A stretch of DNA of 64,000 nucleotides from Kitasatospora humi (GCF_020907985.1 NZ_JAJJPA010000032.1:1-64000), one strand, 5' to 3'; counted from the stretch's first letter, positions 35,209-44,703 are shown. Translations and numbers: made by a program. Notes: generated by a model not told the origin, from the sequence alone.

Positions 35209-36867
35209 TCAGCGGTCGCGTTCGACCCGCCGCTCGTCCCAGACCGGCTCCGGCGACTCGTAGACCCGCCCGTCGCTGCCGAACACCAGGAACCGGTCGA
35301 AGGTCTTGGCGAACCAGCGGTCGTGGGTGACGCACAGCACGGTGCCGTCGAACGCCTCCAGCGCCTGCTGCAGCGCCTCGGCGCTCTCCAGGTCGAGGTT
35401 GTCGGTGGGCTCGTCGAGCAGCAGCGCGGTGACGCCCTGCAGCTCCAGCTTGAGGATCATCAGCCGGGCCTGCTGGCCACCGGAGAGCGACTCGAACTTC
35501 TGCTCCTCCTGCCGGTCCAGCTCGTAGCGGCGCAGCGCGCCCATCGCGGCGCCGCGGCTCAGCGCGTGCTCCTCCTCGATGATCGAGCGGACCGTGCGGC
35601 CCAGCAGCTCCGGGTGGGCGTGGGTCTGCCGGAAGTGGCCGGGCACCACGCGCGCGCCGAGCCGGAACGCCCCGGTGTGCGCCACCGTCTCGTCGCCGGC
35701 CAGCAGCCGCAGGAAGTGCGACTTGCCGGAGCCGTTGGAGCCCAGCACCCCGACCCGCTCGCCGTAGAACACCTCCAGGTCGAACGGGTGCATCAGGCCG
35801 GTCAGTTCGAGCTGCTCGATGGTCAGCGCCCGCACGCCGGTGCGACCGCCCTTGAGCCGCATGGTGATGTTCTGCTCGCGCGGCGGGGCCTCCGGGCGGC
35901 CGGCCTCCTCGAACTTCTTCAGCCGGGTCTGCGCGGCGGCGTACCGGGAGGCCATGTCGTGGCTGACCGAGGCCGCCTGGCGGAGCGTCAGCACCAGCTT
36001 CTTCAGCTTGGCGTGCTCCTCGTCCCAGCGCCGGCCGAGCTCCTCGAAGCGGGCGAACCGGTCCTGGCGGGCCTGGTGGAACGAGTCGAAGCCGCCGCCG
36101 TGCACCCAGACGCTGGAGCCGGCCGCGCCGGACTCGACGCTGATGATCTTGTCGGCGGTGCGGGAGAGCAGCTCCCGGTCGTGCGAGATGTAGAGCACCG
36201 TCTTGGCGGTGGCCTTGATGGCCTCCTCCAGCCAGCGCTTCCCGGGCACGTCCAGGTAGTTGTCCGGTTCGTCCAGCAGCAGCACCTCGTCGGGGCCGCG
36301 CAGCAGCGCCTCCAGCACCAGGCGCTTCTGCTCGCCGCCGGAGAGGGTGTTCAGGCCGCGGAACTGGGCCCGGTCGAACGGCATGCCGAGCGCCGCCATG
36401 GTGCAGACGTCCCAGTCGGTCTCGAAGTCGTAGCCGCCGACGTCGGCCCAGTCGGAGAGCGCCTGGGCGTAGGCCAGCTGCGACTTCTCGTCGTCCTGCG
36501 CCAGCATCGCCAGCTCGGCGGCGTCCACCGCCCGGGCCGCCCCGGCGATCCGGGCCGGCGCCACCGAGACCAGCAGGTCGCGCACCGACGCGTCGGCGGG
36601 CAGCGCACCGGGCGAGGCCGACTGGTCCTCGCGCCCGGTGGTGCCGACGAACTGGCGCATCACCCCCAGCCCGCCGCTGACCGTGACGCTGCCGCCGTGC
36701 GGCTGCACGTCCCCCGCGATCATGCGCAGCAGGGTGGTCTTGCCGGCCCCGTTGGCGCCCACCAGCGCGACCGCGGAGCCCTCGCCGACCCGGAAGGACG
36801 CGTCGTCGAACAGCACCCGCCCATCCGGCAGGTAGTACTCCAGGTGTGAAATCTCGACGTGTCCCAT
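35209..36867 (-). CDS. ABC-F family ATPase
   Basis: A 552-aa soluble protein with two ABC ATPase domains and no membrane segments. Domain 1: Walker A GANGAGKTT, signature LSGGEQKR, Walker B LLLDEPDNYLD. Domain 2: Walker A GSNGSGKSH, signature LSGGQQAR, Walker B LLLDEPTDNLD. Between them is the charged linker expected for ABC-F proteins, which bind the ribosomal E site and help translation or give antibiotic tolerance. The position among translation genes favours a housekeeping translation factor. It follows truA by 43 bp. There is no long leader of the sort used for antibiotic-induced attenuation. Confidence 0.92.
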   Translation of the reverse strand: MGHVEISHLEYYLPDGRVLFDDASFRVGEGSAVALVGANGAGKTTLLRMIAGDVQPHGGSVTVSGGLGVMRQFVGTTGREDQSASPGALPADASVRDLLVSVAPARIAGAARAVDAAELAMLAQDDEKSQLAYAQALSDWADVGGYDFETDWDVCTMAALGMPFDRAQFRGLNTLSGGEQKRLVLEALLRGPDEVLLLDEPDNYLDVPGKRWLEEAIKATAKTVLYISHDRELLSRTADKIISVESGAAGSSVWVHGGGFDSFHQARQDRFARFEELGRRWDEEHAKLKKLVLTLRQAASVSHDMASRYAAAQTRLKKFEEAGRPEAPPREQNITMRLKGGRTGVRALTIEQLELTGLMHPFDLEVFYGERVGVLGSNGSGKSHFLRLLAGDETVAHTGAFRLGARVVPGHFRQTHAHPELLGRTVRSIIEEEHALSRGAAMGALRRYELDRQEEQKFESLSGGQQARLMILKLELQGVTALLLDEPTDNLDLESAEALQQALEAFDGTVLCVTHDRWFAKTFDRFLVFGSDGRVYESPEPVWDERRVERDR

Positions 36868-36910
36868 GGGGTGGAATTGTCCTATGTCCGCCGGGCACCG
36901 CCCAAATGGA

Positions 36911-37813
36911 TTAAGGGGCCTGCCCGGGCAGGGTCCGCATCCGGCGGGCCTGCCGGCTGCGCTCGGCCAGTTGGTCGTCGGCCGGGTAGCCGACCTCCTC
37001 CAGCGTCAGGCCGTACGGGCGGATCACGTTGACCGCGCTGTTGCGCACCCCGCCGGCCAGCACCTCGCCGGGGAACTCCACCGGCCGGTGGCCGTCCCCG
37101 ACCAGCAGCATCGCGCCGACCAGGGCCCGCACCATGTTGTGGCAGAACGCGTCGGCGCGCACCGTGGCCACCGCCAGGGTGCCCTCCTGGGCGGCGTACG
37201 GGTCCACCGGCACCCGGTCCCAGTGCAGCTCCAGCAGGGTGCGGATGGTGGTCGCGCCCTCGCGCTTCTTGCAGTAGGCGGCGAAGTCGTGCTCGCCGAG
37301 CAGCAGTCGGGCCGCCGCGTTCATCTTCTCCAGGTCCAGCGGGCGGTCGTGCCAGAGCACGTGGCCGCGCAGCAGCGGGTCCACCCCGCCGGGGTGGTCG
37401 GCCACCCGGTAGGCGTACCGCCGCCAGATCGCGCTGAACCGCGCGTCGAACCCGGCCGGCGCCTCGGCCACCCGGTAGATCCGCACATCGGCCGGCAGCC
37501 GCCCGGCCAGCCGGCGCAGCAGCTTCTCGCCGTGCAGCGCCCAGAGCCCGTCGGGCAGGTCGACGTGGGCCACCTGGCCACGGGCGTGCACCCCGGCGTC
37601 GGTGCGGCCGGCCACGGTGAGCGGGAAGGGCTCCTGGCTGCGGGTGACCACCTGCAGGGCGCTCTCGATCTCCTCCTGCACGGTGCGCCGCCCGCGCTGC
37701 CGGGCCCAGCCGGAGAACTCCGCCCCCTGGTACGACAGGTCCAGCCGCAGCCGGGTGTACCCCTCGGCGGGGCCGTCCTGGCGCGGGGCCGGTTCGGCGC
37801 AGTCGTTCACCAC
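36911..37813 (-). CDS. truA: tRNA pseudouridine(38-40) synthase TruA
   Basis: A 300-aa pseudouridine synthase acting on tRNA positions 38-40. The catalytic Asp is in [27 protein letters not shown] and [18 protein letters not shown] are conserved. Two consecutive GTG codons are possible starts; 37813 has GAGAGG 5 nt upstream. It follows rplQ after a strong hairpin. Confidence 0.95.
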   Translation of the reverse strand: MVNDCAEPAPRQDGPAEGYTRLRLDLSYQGAEFSGWARQRGRRTVQEEIESALQVVTRSQEPFPLTVAGRTDAGVHARGQVAHVDLPDGLWALHGEKLLRRLAGRLPADVRIYRVAEAPAGFDARFSAIWRRYAYRVADHPGGVDPLLRGHVLWHDRPLDLEKMNAAARLLLGEHDFAAYCKKREGATTIRTLLELHWDRVPVDPYAAQEGTLAVATVRADAFCHNMVRALVGAMLLVGDGHRPVEFPGEVLAGGVRNSAVNVIRPYGLTLEEVGYPADDQLAERSRQARRMRTLPGQAP

Positions 37814-37837
37814 ACATGCCTCTCTTAGCGGAACGGA

Positions 37838-37878
37838 ACGGGCCCGCTCCCCCGCCGAAGCGGTGAGAGCGGGCCCGT
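37838..37878 (-). terminator. hairpin after rplQ
   Basis: A perfect 12-bp inverted repeat (ACGGGCCCGCTC and its complement) with a 17-nt loop lies 21 bp past rplQ. Confidence 0.7.
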
Positions 37879-37899
37879 GGTGCTGCGAGTGAGCGGGCG

Positions 37900-38397
37900 T
37901 CAGGCCTGCTCGTCCGCCGGGGCGGCGTCGGCCGGAGCCTCGGCGACCTCGGTGGTCTCGGCGGCCGGAGCGGCCTCGGCGTCCTTGGCGGCACGCTTGG
38001 TGGCGGCCTCGGCCTCGCCGACGGCGGTCTGGGCCACGGTCAGGGCCTCGACCAGCTCGATCACGGCCATCGGGGCGTTGTCGCCACGACGGGGACCGAC
38101 CTTGGTGATGCGGGTGTAGCCACCCGGGCGGTTCTCGTACCGCGGCGCGATCTCGGTGAAGAGGGTGTGCAGCACGGCGACGTCGGTGATGGTCTTGCGG
38201 ACCACGCGACGGTTGTGCAGGTCGCCCTTCTTGGCCTTGGTGATCAGCTTCTCCGCCAGCGGGCGCAGGCGGCGGGCCTTGGCCTCGGTGGTGGTGATGC
38301 GGCCGTTCTGGAACAGCTCGCGGGCCAGGCCGGCCAGCAGCAGCGGCTCGTGGTGCGGGCCGCCGCCGAGGCGGGCGCCCTTGGTGGGACGGGGCAT
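37900..38397 (-). CDS. rplQ: 50S ribosomal protein L17
   Basis: A 165-aa L17. The core (about 1-120) starts [21 protein letters not shown] and has [24 protein letters not shown]-terminal extension of about 40 residues is rich in Ala, Glu and Asp, which is common in actinobacteria. It follows rpoA but a hairpin at 38486-38512 lies between. Confidence 0.98.
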   Translation of the reverse strand: MPRPTKGARLGGGPHHEPLLLAGLARELFQNGRITTTEAKARRLRPLAEKLITKAKKGDLHNRRVVRKTITDVAVLHTLFTEIAPRYENRPGGYTRITKVGPRRGDNAPMAVIELVEALTVAQTAVGEAEAATKRAAKDAEAAPAAETTEVAEAPADAAPADEQA

Positions 38398-38485
38398 GGG
38401 TGCGCTCCTTGGTTCTCCGACTGCGGCCGTGTCAGGTACCGCAGCGGGCGCACCGGCACGGTTGCCGGTACGACTTGCATCGAAG

Positions 38486-38512
38486 GGGGGCGGCTCCAGG
38501 GGAGCCGCCCCC
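38486..38512 (-). terminator. hairpin between rpoA and rplQ
   Basis: GGGGGCGGCTCC and its complement form a perfect 12-bp stem with a 3-nt loop, 11 bp after the rpoA stop. It is probably partial so that rplQ is still expressed. Confidence 0.65.
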
Positions 38513-38523
38513 GCTCCAAACTC

Positions 38524-39546
38524 TTAGTACTGCTCGGTCTCGGCGTAGCCCTGGTCGTCCAGGTCGTCGGCGCCGAAGGCGTCGGCGGCCGCGGTCGGGT
38601 CGAACCCGGGCGGGCTGTCCTTGAGGGCCAGGCCCATGCCGGCCAGCTTGGCCTTGACCTCGTCGATCGACTTCGCGCCGAAGTTGCGGATGTCGAGCAG
38701 GTCCGCCTCGGAACGGGCGACGAGCTCACCCACGGTGTGGATGCCCTCGCGCTTGAGGCAGTTGTAGGAGCGGACGGTGAGCTCCAGCTCCTCGATCGGC
38801 AGCGCCAGGTCGGCGGCCAGGGCGGCGTCCGTCGGGGACGGGCCCATGTCGATGCCCTCGGCGTCGATGTTCAGCTCGCGGGCGAGGCCGAACAGCTCCA
38901 CCAGGGTCTTGCCGGCCGAGGCCATGGCGTCGCGCGGACGCATGGCGGGCTTGGTCTCGACGTCGACGATCAGCTTGTCGAAGTCGGTCCGCTGCTCGAC
39001 ACGGGTGGCCTCGACCTTGTAGGTGACCTTCAGCACCGGGCTGTAGATCGAGTCGACCGGGATCCGGCCGATCTCCTGGCCGGAGGCCTTGTTCTGGACC
39101 GCGGAGACGTAGCCGCGACCGCGCTCGACGGTCAGCTCCATCTCCAGCTTGCCCTTGCCGTTCAGGGTGGCGAGGACCAGCTCGGGGTTGTGCACCTCGA
39201 CACCCGCCGGCGGGGCGATGTCGGCGGCGGTGACCACACCCGGGCCCTGCTTGCGCAGGTACATCACGACCGGCTCGTCGTGCTCCGAGGAGACGACCAG
39301 CTGCTTGATGTTCAGGATGAGGTCGGTGACGTCCTCCTTGACGCCCGGCACGGTGGTGAACTCGTGCAGGACGCCGTCGATCCGGATGCTGGTGACAGCG
39401 GCGCCCGGGATCGAGGAGAGCAGGGTGCGGCGAAGCGAGTTGCCGAGGGTGTAGCCGAAGCCCGGCTCCAGCGGCTCGATGACGAACCGCGAGCGGTACT
39501 CGTCGACAACCTCTTCGGTCAGCGAGGGGCGCTGAGCGATGAGCAT
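38524..39546 (-). CDS. rpoA: DNA-directed RNA polymerase subunit alpha
   Basis: A 340-aa alpha subunit. The N-terminal domain contains [18 protein letters not shown] and the dimer and beta contacts; the C-terminal domain (about 250-320) has [17 protein letters not shown] and [14 protein letters not shown], used for UP-element and activator contact. The ATG at 39546 has GGAGGAACTGAAC upstream. It follows rpsK in the alpha operon. Confidence 0.98.
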   Translation of the reverse strand: MLIAQRPSLTEEVVDEYRSRFVIEPLEPGFGYTLGNSLRRTLLSSIPGAAVTSIRIDGVLHEFTTVPGVKEDVTDLILNIKQLVVSSEHDEPVVMYLRKQGPGVVTAADIAPPAGVEVHNPELVLATLNGKGKLEMELTVERGRGYVSAVQNKASGQEIGRIPVDSIYSPVLKVTYKVEATRVEQRTDFDKLIVDVETKPAMRPRDAMASAGKTLVELFGLARELNIDAEGIDMGPSPTDAALAADLALPIEELELTVRSYNCLKREGIHTVGELVARSEADLLDIRNFGAKSIDEVKAKLAGMGLALKDSPPGFDPTAAADAFGADDLDDQGYAETEQY

Positions 39547-39601
39547 GTTCAGTTCCTCCAGTTTGTCGGCGCCCACTATTTGACGCCGTACAGCACCAAG
39601 A

Positions 39602-39634
39602 GTACGGGGTCCCGTGGGAGACGGGACCCCGTAC
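39602..39634 (-). terminator. hairpin between rpsK and rpoA
   Basis: A perfect 14-bp stem (GTACGGGGTCCCGT and its complement) with a GGGAG loop (plus-strand reading) lies 33 bp past rpsK. It may attenuate transcription into rpoA. Confidence 0.65.
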
Positions 39635-39667
39635 CAGGTCAAGACACCGTTGAAGCGGTGGCCTGCG

Positions 39668-40075
39668 TCAGACGCGGCGGCGCTTCGGCGGACGGCAGCC
39701 GTTGTGCGGGGTGGGGGTGACGTCCTGGATCGAGCCGACCTCCAGGCCGGTGGCCTGGAGCGAACGGATCGCGGTCTCGCGGCCGGAGCCCGGACCCTTC
39801 ACGAAGACGTCGACCTTGCGCATGCCGTGCTCCTGCGCGCGACGGGCAGCGGCCTCGGCGGCCATCTGCGCGGCGAACGGGGTGGACTTGCGCGAGCCCT
39901 TGAAGCCGACGTGGCCGGCGGAGGCCCAGGAGATCACGTTGCCCGAGGGGTCGGTGATCGAAACGATGGTGTTGTTGAACGTGCTCTTGATGTGAGCGTG
40001 CCCGTGAGCGACGTTCTTCTTTTCCTTGCGGCGGATCTTCTTCGCGCCGGCAGCCTGACGACCCTTGGGGGGCAT
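39668..40075 (-). CDS. rpsK: 30S ribosomal protein S11
   Basis: A 135-aa S11 of the small-subunit platform. It begins [21 protein letters not shown] and contains [20 protein letters not shown] and [17 protein letters not shown]. It is 72 bp from rpsM in the alpha operon. Confidence 0.99.
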   Translation of the reverse strand: MPPKGRQAAGAKKIRRKEKKNVAHGHAHIKSTFNNTIVSITDPSGNVISWASAGHVGFKGSRKSTPFAAQMAAEAAARRAQEHGMRKVDVFVKGPGSGRETAIRSLQATGLEVGSIQDVTPTPHNGCRPPKRRRV

Positions 40076-40147
40076 AAGTCTGTTCTCCTACTGAGGTGGT
40101 CGGTCCGCTAACCCGCGGGCCGGAGGGATGTCCGGTTGACGGGCGGA

Positions 40148-40528
40148 CTACTTCTTGCCCGGCTTCTTCTTGCCGGCAATCGCGCGACGCGGGCCCTTGC
40201 GGGTACGCGCGTTGGTGTGGGTGCGCTGACCGCGGACCGGCAGGCCGCGGCGGTGACGCAGACCCTCGTAGCAACCGATCTCGACCTTGCGGCGGATGTC
40301 GGCGGCAACCTCGCGGCGGAGGTCACCCTCAACGCGGAAGTTGGCGTCGATGTAGCGCTGCAGCGCGACGAGGTCGTCCTCGGAGATGTCGCGGACGCGG
40401 ATGGACGGGTTCACGCCGGTCTCGGCCAGCGTCTGCTGGGCGCGGGTGCGGCCGATGCCGTAGACGTACGTGAGGGCGATCTCGATCCGCTTCTCGCGGG
40501 GGAGATCAACGCCGGAGAGGCGTGCCAT
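40148..40528 (-). CDS. rpsM: 30S ribosomal protein S13
   Basis: A 126-aa S13 of the small-subunit head. It begins [21 protein letters not shown] and has [20 protein letters not shown] and a lysine-rich C-terminal tail. The 178-bp stretch upstream, after rpmJ, carries a hairpin. Confidence 0.99.
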   Translation of the reverse strand: MARLSGVDLPREKRIEIALTYVYGIGRTRAQQTLAETGVNPSIRVRDISEDDLVALQRYIDANFRVEGDLRREVAADIRRKVEIGCYEGLRHRRGLPVRGQRTHTNARTRKGPRRAIAGKKKPGKK

Positions 40529-40623
40529 TCAAGGCTCCTGTGGTGTTCCTCAGAGGTCTTACGCGCCGCCTACCCGGACACCTCTCGGTGTGCGAGCCCC
40601 GGCCTCTGAACCGGGGGTGGCAG

Positions 40624-40644
40624 TCCGCTCCACACGGGAGCGGA
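40624..40644 (-). terminator. hairpin in the rpmJ-rpsM gap
   Basis: TCCGCTCC and GGAGCGGA (perfect 8-bp stem, 5-nt loop) lie in the leader of rpsM, 63 bp after the rpmJ stop. It may be a terminator or a leader structure. Confidence 0.45.
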
Positions 40645-40706
40645 TCGGGCGGCCCGCTTATGACGTTGTGCGCGTCGCGCGAAGTACTACGAGAAATGCT
40701 GGACGA

Positions 40707-40820
40707 TCAGCCCTGGCGCTGCTTGTGGCGCAGGTTGTCGCAGATCACCATGACCCGGCCGTGACGGCGGATCACCTTGCACTTGTCGCAGATCTTCTTG
40801 ACGCTCGGCTTGACCTTCAT
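40707..40820 (-). CDS. rpmJ: 50S ribosomal protein L36
   Basis: A 37-aa L36: [20 protein letters not shown] onward to NLRHKQRQG. Cys11, Cys14, Cys27 and His32 form a complete zinc ribbon, so this is the zinc-containing form; a zinc-free paralogue under Zur control may exist elsewhere. It sits between infA and rpsM. Confidence 0.97.
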   Translation of the reverse strand: MKVKPSVKKICDKCKVIRRHGRVMVICDNLRHKQRQG

Positions 40821-40853
40821 GTTCCAGGTTCTCCGGGTCTAGATCTGACGGGG

Positions 40854-40872
40854 CCCCTCGCGGAGCGAGGGG
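40854..40872 (-). terminator. hairpin between infA and rpmJ
   Basis: CCCCTCGC-GGA-GCGAGGGG is a perfect 8-bp stem starting 7 bp after the infA stop. Confidence 0.5.
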
Positions 40873-40878
40873 TTGCTA

Positions 40879-41100
40879 CTACTTGTACCGGTAGACGATC
40901 CGGCCGCGAGTGAGGTCGTAGGGGCTGAGCTCCACGACGACCCGGTCGTCCGGAAGGATGCGGATGTAGTGCATGCGCATCTTGCCGCTGATGTGAGCGA
41001 GGACCTTGTGACCGTTCTGCAGCTCGACCTTGAACATCGCGTTCGGAAGAGACTCGATCACGGTGCCCTCGATCTCAATGGCGCCTTGCTTCTTAGCCAT
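40879..41100 (-). CDS. infA: translation initiation factor IF-1
   Basis: A 73-aa OB-fold factor that blocks the ribosomal A site during initiation. The sequence [20 protein letters not shown] onward to [12 protein letters not shown] is typical and full length. A good promoter candidate lies about 130 bp upstream, so infA may head its own transcript. Confidence 0.99.
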   Translation of the reverse strand: MAKKQGAIEIEGTVIESLPNAMFKVELQNGHKVLAHISGKMRMHYIRILPDDRVVVELSPYDLTRGRIVYRYK

Positions 41101-41226
41101 GAACTGCGAGATCCACCCTTCGGGTCCGGCTACCGTATGCGGAACGCTCGTGCGAACCAGCCTTCACCTCAGGCCGCGGGGGCGTTGAGGGCGTGCCGGG
41201 GCACGCTACGAGAGAGCCGACGGTCC

Positions 41227-41254
41227 ATCGTACGTTACCGGTCGGCCTTCGCAA
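41227..41254 (-). promoter_or_regulatory. candidate infA promoter
   Basis: On the minus strand TTGCGA, a 16-bp spacer and TACGAT make a reasonable vegetative promoter just after the mscL stop. It gives an infA leader of about 120 nt. Confidence 0.45.
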
Positions 41255-41258
41255 AAAT

Positions 41259-41684
41259 TCACCGGGCCGCCGGGAGCGCCACCGGCTCCACCGGGGCGGT
41301 GCAGGCGGAGCAGCGGACGGCGGCCTCGGGGATCTCGGTCAGGCACTCCGGGCAGGGGCGCTTGGCGGGCTTGGGCTTCTTCGGCAGGTAGCGGGCGGTG
41401 GCCTTGGTGACCGGCAGCACCACGCAGAAGTAGAGCACCGCGGCGGTCAGCAGGAACGAGATCAGGGTGTTGATGAAGTCCCCGTACGGGAAGACCACGC
41501 CCGCCACCTTGAAGGTGTTGCTGCTGAAGTCGCCCGTGGCGCCGGTCACGATGCCGACCAACGGCGTCAGGAACGCCTTCACGAAGCCGTTGACCACGCC
41601 GGTGAAGGCGGCACCGATCACGATGCCGACGCCCATGTCCACCACGTTGCCGCGCATCATGAAGTCGCGGAAGCCCTTGATCAC
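41259..41684 (-). CDS. mscL: large-conductance mechanosensitive channel with C-terminal zinc ribbon
   Basis: A 141-aa MscL that releases solutes upon hypo-osmotic shock. The N-terminal KGFRDFMMRGNVVDMGVGIVIG is the first helix with the pore constriction, and the second membrane helix is at about 72-92. A linker of Lys and Pro is followed by CPECLTEIPEAAVRCSAC (Cys111, Cys114, Cys125, Cys128), a zinc-ribbon pattern. The GTG at 41684 with AGGGG upstream is the likely start. It lies between map and infA, genes that are usually direct neighbours in Streptomyces. Confidence 0.9.
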   Translation of the reverse strand: MIKGFRDFMMRGNVVDMGVGIVIGAAFTGVVNGFVKAFLTPLVGIVTGATGDFSSNTFKVAGVVFPYGDFINTLISFLLTAAVLYFCVVLPVTKATARYLPKKPKPAKRPCPECLTEIPEAAVRCSACTAPVEPVALPAAR

Positions 41685-41737
41685 AATTACCCCTGTTGTC
41701 CGGTTTCGCCTGGGTCGCAGCCCTCGACGATACCGGC

Positions 41738-42577
41738 TCAGCCCAGCGGGTCCGGAGCGGCCGTGATGCCCAGGGCGGCGAGCTGGGCCTTTCCGCCGTC
41801 GAAGGCCGTGAGCACCAGCGGGCCCTGCTCGGTGACCGCCACCGAGTGCTCCCAGTGCGCGGCCCAGGTCCCGTCGTTGGTCACCACCGTCCAGTCGTCC
41901 TCGAGGACCGAGGTGTGCGGGGTCCCCAGCGAGACCATCGGCTCGATCGCCAGCACGGTGCCGGGCACCAGCTTGGGGCCCTTGCCCCGGCCGCGCTCCA
42001 CGTAGTTCAGCACGTGCGGCTCCATGTGCATCGCGGTGCCGATGCCGTGGCCGCCGTACCCCTCGGTGATGCCCCACTTGCCCTTGGGCGGCAGCGGCTG
42101 GCGGCGGATGAAGCCCTCGATCGCCTTGGAGACGTCGACCAGCCGGTTGTTCTTCTTCATCTGCGCGATGCCGGCCCACATCGAGCCCTCGGTCACCCGG
42201 CTGAGCATCTCGACCTCGGGGGCCACCTCGCCGACCGCGACGGTGATCGCCGCGTCACCGTGCCAGCCGTCCACGATCGCACCGCAGTCGATGGAGACGA
42301 TGTCGCCCTCCTGCAGCACCCGCTCCCCCGGGATGCCGTGCACCACCTCGTCGTTGACCGAGGCGCAGATCACCCCGGGGAACCAGAGACCGCCGTGGTG
42401 GGCGCGGAAGTTGGAGGTGGCGCCGTGCTCCGTGATCACCTTGTCCGCGATGTCGTTGAGATCCTGGGTGGTCACCCCGGGCGCCACCGCCGCGCGGCAG
42501 GCCTTGAGCGCCTCGGCGACGACCAGCCCGGCGACCCGCATCTTGGCGATCTGCTCGGGGGTCTTGATCTGCACCAT
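41738..42577 (-). CDS. map: methionine aminopeptidase, type I
   Basis: The 279-aa metalloprotease removes the initiator Met. Metal ligands are visible: Asp residues in VSIDCGAIVDGWHGDAAIT, His in GYGGHGIGTAMH, Glu in LAIEPMVS and the final Glu in WEHSVAVTEQGPLVLT. The start at MVQIKTPEQ (42577) was chosen because upstream sequence has no family similarity; its ribosome-binding site is weak. A long hairpin separates it from adk. Confidence 0.96.
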   Translation of the reverse strand: MVQIKTPEQIAKMRVAGLVVAEALKACRAAVAPGVTTQDLNDIADKVITEHGATSNFRAHHGGLWFPGVICASVNDEVVHGIPGERVLQEGDIVSIDCGAIVDGWHGDAAITVAVGEVAPEVEMLSRVTEGSMWAGIAQMKKNNRLVDVSKAIEGFIRRQPLPPKGKWGITEGYGGHGIGTAMHMEPHVLNYVERGRGKGPKLVPGTVLAIEPMVSLGTPHTSVLEDDWTVVTNDGTWAAHWEHSVAVTEQGPLVLTAFDGGKAQLAALGITAAPDPLG

Positions 42578-42650
42578 CTGGCCAGTGCCTTTCGTCCGAA
42601 ATCGCGCCCGGTCCTTGCCGGGCGCCCGTGTCACTCCCCCACGGTACGAC

Positions 42651-42696
42651 GCCGCACGGCCGCGGCACCCCGGGCGGGGTGCCGCGGCCGTGCGGC
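42651..42696 (-). terminator. 21-bp perfect hairpin between adk and map
   Basis: A perfect 21-bp GC-rich stem with a 4-nt GGGC loop starts 40 bp past the adk stop. It is the longest uninterrupted stem noticed in the window and should end most adk transcription; map would then need its own promoter. Confidence 0.8.
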
Positions 42697-42736
42697 ACGC
42701 GGAGGACTCTGTTCAGCTGTGCCGGGGCGGGCTGGA

Positions 42737-43396
42737 TCAGCCCTGCTGGCCGGCCTTCAGCGCGTCCACGGCGCGCTGGGTGACCTCTTCGACCTTGCCG
42801 AGCGCCGAGATCGTGGTGACCAGCTTCTTGTCCTGGTAGAAGCCGATGATCGGCTCGGTCTTGGAGTGGTACTCGTCCAGCCGGACCCGCACCGACTCCT
42901 CGGTGTCGTCCGAGCGCTGGTAGAGCTCGCCACCGCACTCGTCGCAGACGCCCTCGGTCTTCGGCGGGTTGTAGACCACGTGGAAGACGTGGGCGCCGTT
43001 GTTGCGGCAGAGCCGGCGGCCGGCGATCCGCTTGACCACCTCGTCCTCGGGGACCTCCAGGTCCAGCACGCCGTCCAGCGCGATGCCCTGCTCGGCCAGG
43101 AAGACGTCGAGCGCCTCGGCCTGCTCCAGGTTGCGCGGGAAGCCGTCGAGCAGGAACCCGGCCGCGGTGTCCGGCTGCTGGAGCCGGTCCTTGGCCATCC
43201 CGATGGTCACCTCGTCCGGCACCAGGAGGCCCTGGTCCATGTAGCCCTTGGCCTCGACGCCGAGCGGGGTGCCCTGGCTGATGTTGGCCCGGAAGAGGTC
43301 ACCGGTCGAGATGTGGGGAATGGACAGGGTCTTGGCGAGCACGTGCGCCTGAGTACCCTTCCCGGCCCCGGGAGGTCCGACGAGGACGATACGCAT
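42737..43396 (-). CDS. adk: adenylate kinase
   Basis: A 219-aa long-form kinase interconverting ATP, ADP and AMP. Walker A is GPPGAGKGTQA; GFPRNLEQAEAL and GRRLCRNNG follow. The LID domain (about 125-165) has one intact CxxC (CDEC) and a partner pair reduced to CRNN, so zinc binding is doubtful. Its ATG overlaps the secY stop by one base (TGATG), so the genes are translationally coupled. Confidence 0.97.
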   Translation of the reverse strand: MRIVLVGPPGAGKGTQAHVLAKTLSIPHISTGDLFRANISQGTPLGVEAKGYMDQGLLVPDEVTIGMAKDRLQQPDTAAGFLLDGFPRNLEQAEALDVFLAEQGIALDGVLDLEVPEDEVVKRIAGRRLCRNNGAHVFHVVYNPPKTEGVCDECGGELYQRSDDTEESVRVRLDEYHSKTEPIIGFYQDKKLVTTISALGKVEEVTQRAVDALKAGQQG

Positions 43397-44703
43397 CAGC
43401 GGAGGAACCCTTCGTAATTACGCTGCTGGAGCTGGCTCTCGATCTGCTTCACAGTTTCGAGTCCGACGCCGACGATGATGAGGATGCTGGTGCCGCCGAA
43501 CGGGATGGTGGTGCTCGCGTTGAGGGCGACCAGGCCGATCATCGGGATAAGAGCGATCAGGCCCAGGTAGAGCGAACCCGGCCACGTGATGCGGGTGAGC
43601 ACGTAGTTCAGGTACTCGGCCGTCGGCCGGCCGGCCCGGATACCCGGAATGAAGCCACCATACTTCTTCATATTGTCGGCAACTTCTTCGGGGTTGAAGG
43701 AGATCGCAACGTAGAAGAAGGCGAAGAACACGATCAGCACGAAGTACGCGATCATGTAGATCGGGTGGTCACCCTTGGTGAAGTTCGTGTTGACCCAGTT
43801 CGCCCAGCTCGCCTTGCTGCCGGTCAGCTGTGCCACCAGCGACGGGATGTACAGCAGGGAGGAGGCGAAGATGACCGGGATGACGCCGGCCTGGTTCACC
43901 TTCAGCGGGATGTAGGTCGAGGTGCCGCCGAAGGCCCGGCGGCCGATCATTCGCTTGGCGTACTGCACCGGGATCCGGCGCTGGGCCTGCTCCACGAAGA
44001 TGACCAGGACGATCACGACGATGCCGGTCGCGATCACCGCGAAGAACTCGAACCAACCGCCGGCGATCTTGCCGAGCTTCTTGATGGTCCAGACGTTGCC
44101 CGGGAAGCCGGCCGCGATCGAGGTGAACATCAGGATCGACATGCCGTTGCCGATGCCGCGGTCGGTGATCAGCTCACCCAGCCACATGATGACCGTGGTG
44201 CCCGCCGTCATGGTGATGACCATCAGGGCGATCCGGAACACGCCGGTGTCCGGCACCACCTGGTTGCCCACCGGGCAGCTGGAGAACAGCGCGCCGTTGG
44301 ACGCGGTCGCCACGATGCCGGTGCCCTGGAGGATCGCCAGCGCGATGGTCAGGTAGCGGGTGTACTGGGTGATCTTCGTCTGGCCGGCCTGGCCCTCCTT
44401 CTTCAGCGATTCCAGTCGCGGGATCACGACGGTCAGCAGCTGAAGGATGATGCTGGCGGTGATGTACGGCATGATGCCGAGGGCGAAGATCGTCAGCTGC
44501 AGCAGCGCGCCGCCGCTGAACAGGTTGACCAGGCCGAACAGCCCGTTGCCGCTCAGCTTCACGCACTGGTTGACGGCCTTGAAGTTCACCCCGGGGACGG
44601 GAATGTGCGCGCCCACCCGGAAGATCACCATGATGCCCAGCGTGAACAGCAGCTTCTTGCGCAGGTCGGGCGTCTTGAACGCCCGCGCGAACGCACTGAG
44701 CAC
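43396..44703 (-). CDS. secY: preprotein translocase subunit SecY
   Basis: A 435-aa multi-spanning protein, the central pore of the Sec translocon, with about ten membrane helices. It begins MLSAFARAFKTPDLRKKLLF. MPYITASIILQLL in helix 2 and GFIPGIRAGRPTAEYL in the cytoplasmic loop are conserved. A hairpin precedes its own promoter candidate, so secY-adk may be transcribed separately from rplO. Confidence 0.98.
   Translation of the reverse strand: MLSAFARAFKTPDLRKKLLFTLGIMVIFRVGAHIPVPGVNFKAVNQCVKLSGNGLFGLVNLFSGGALLQLTIFALGIMPYITASIILQLLTVVIPRLESLKKEGQAGQTKITQYTRYLTIALAILQGTGIVATASNGALFSSCPVGNQVVPDTGVFRIALMVITMTAGTTVIMWLGELITDRGIGNGMSILMFTSIAAGFPGNVWTIKKLGKIAGGWFEFFAVIATGIVVIVLVIFVEQAQRRIPVQYAKRMIGRRAFGGTSTYIPLKVNQAGVIPVIFASSLLYIPSLVAQLTGSKASWANWVNTNFTKGDHPIYMIAYFVLIVFFAFFYVAISFNPEEVADNMKKYGGFIPGIRAGRPTAEYLNYVLTRITWPGSLYLGLIALIPMIGLVALNASTTIPFGGTSILIIVGVGLETVKQIESQLQQRNYEGFLR

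Noticed and set aside
42604-42625. Hairpin GCGCCCGG-N6-CCGGGCGC in the map leader as an attenuator
   Set aside because: Short, no U-tract and in a GC-rich stretch where such repeats arise easily; listed here only.
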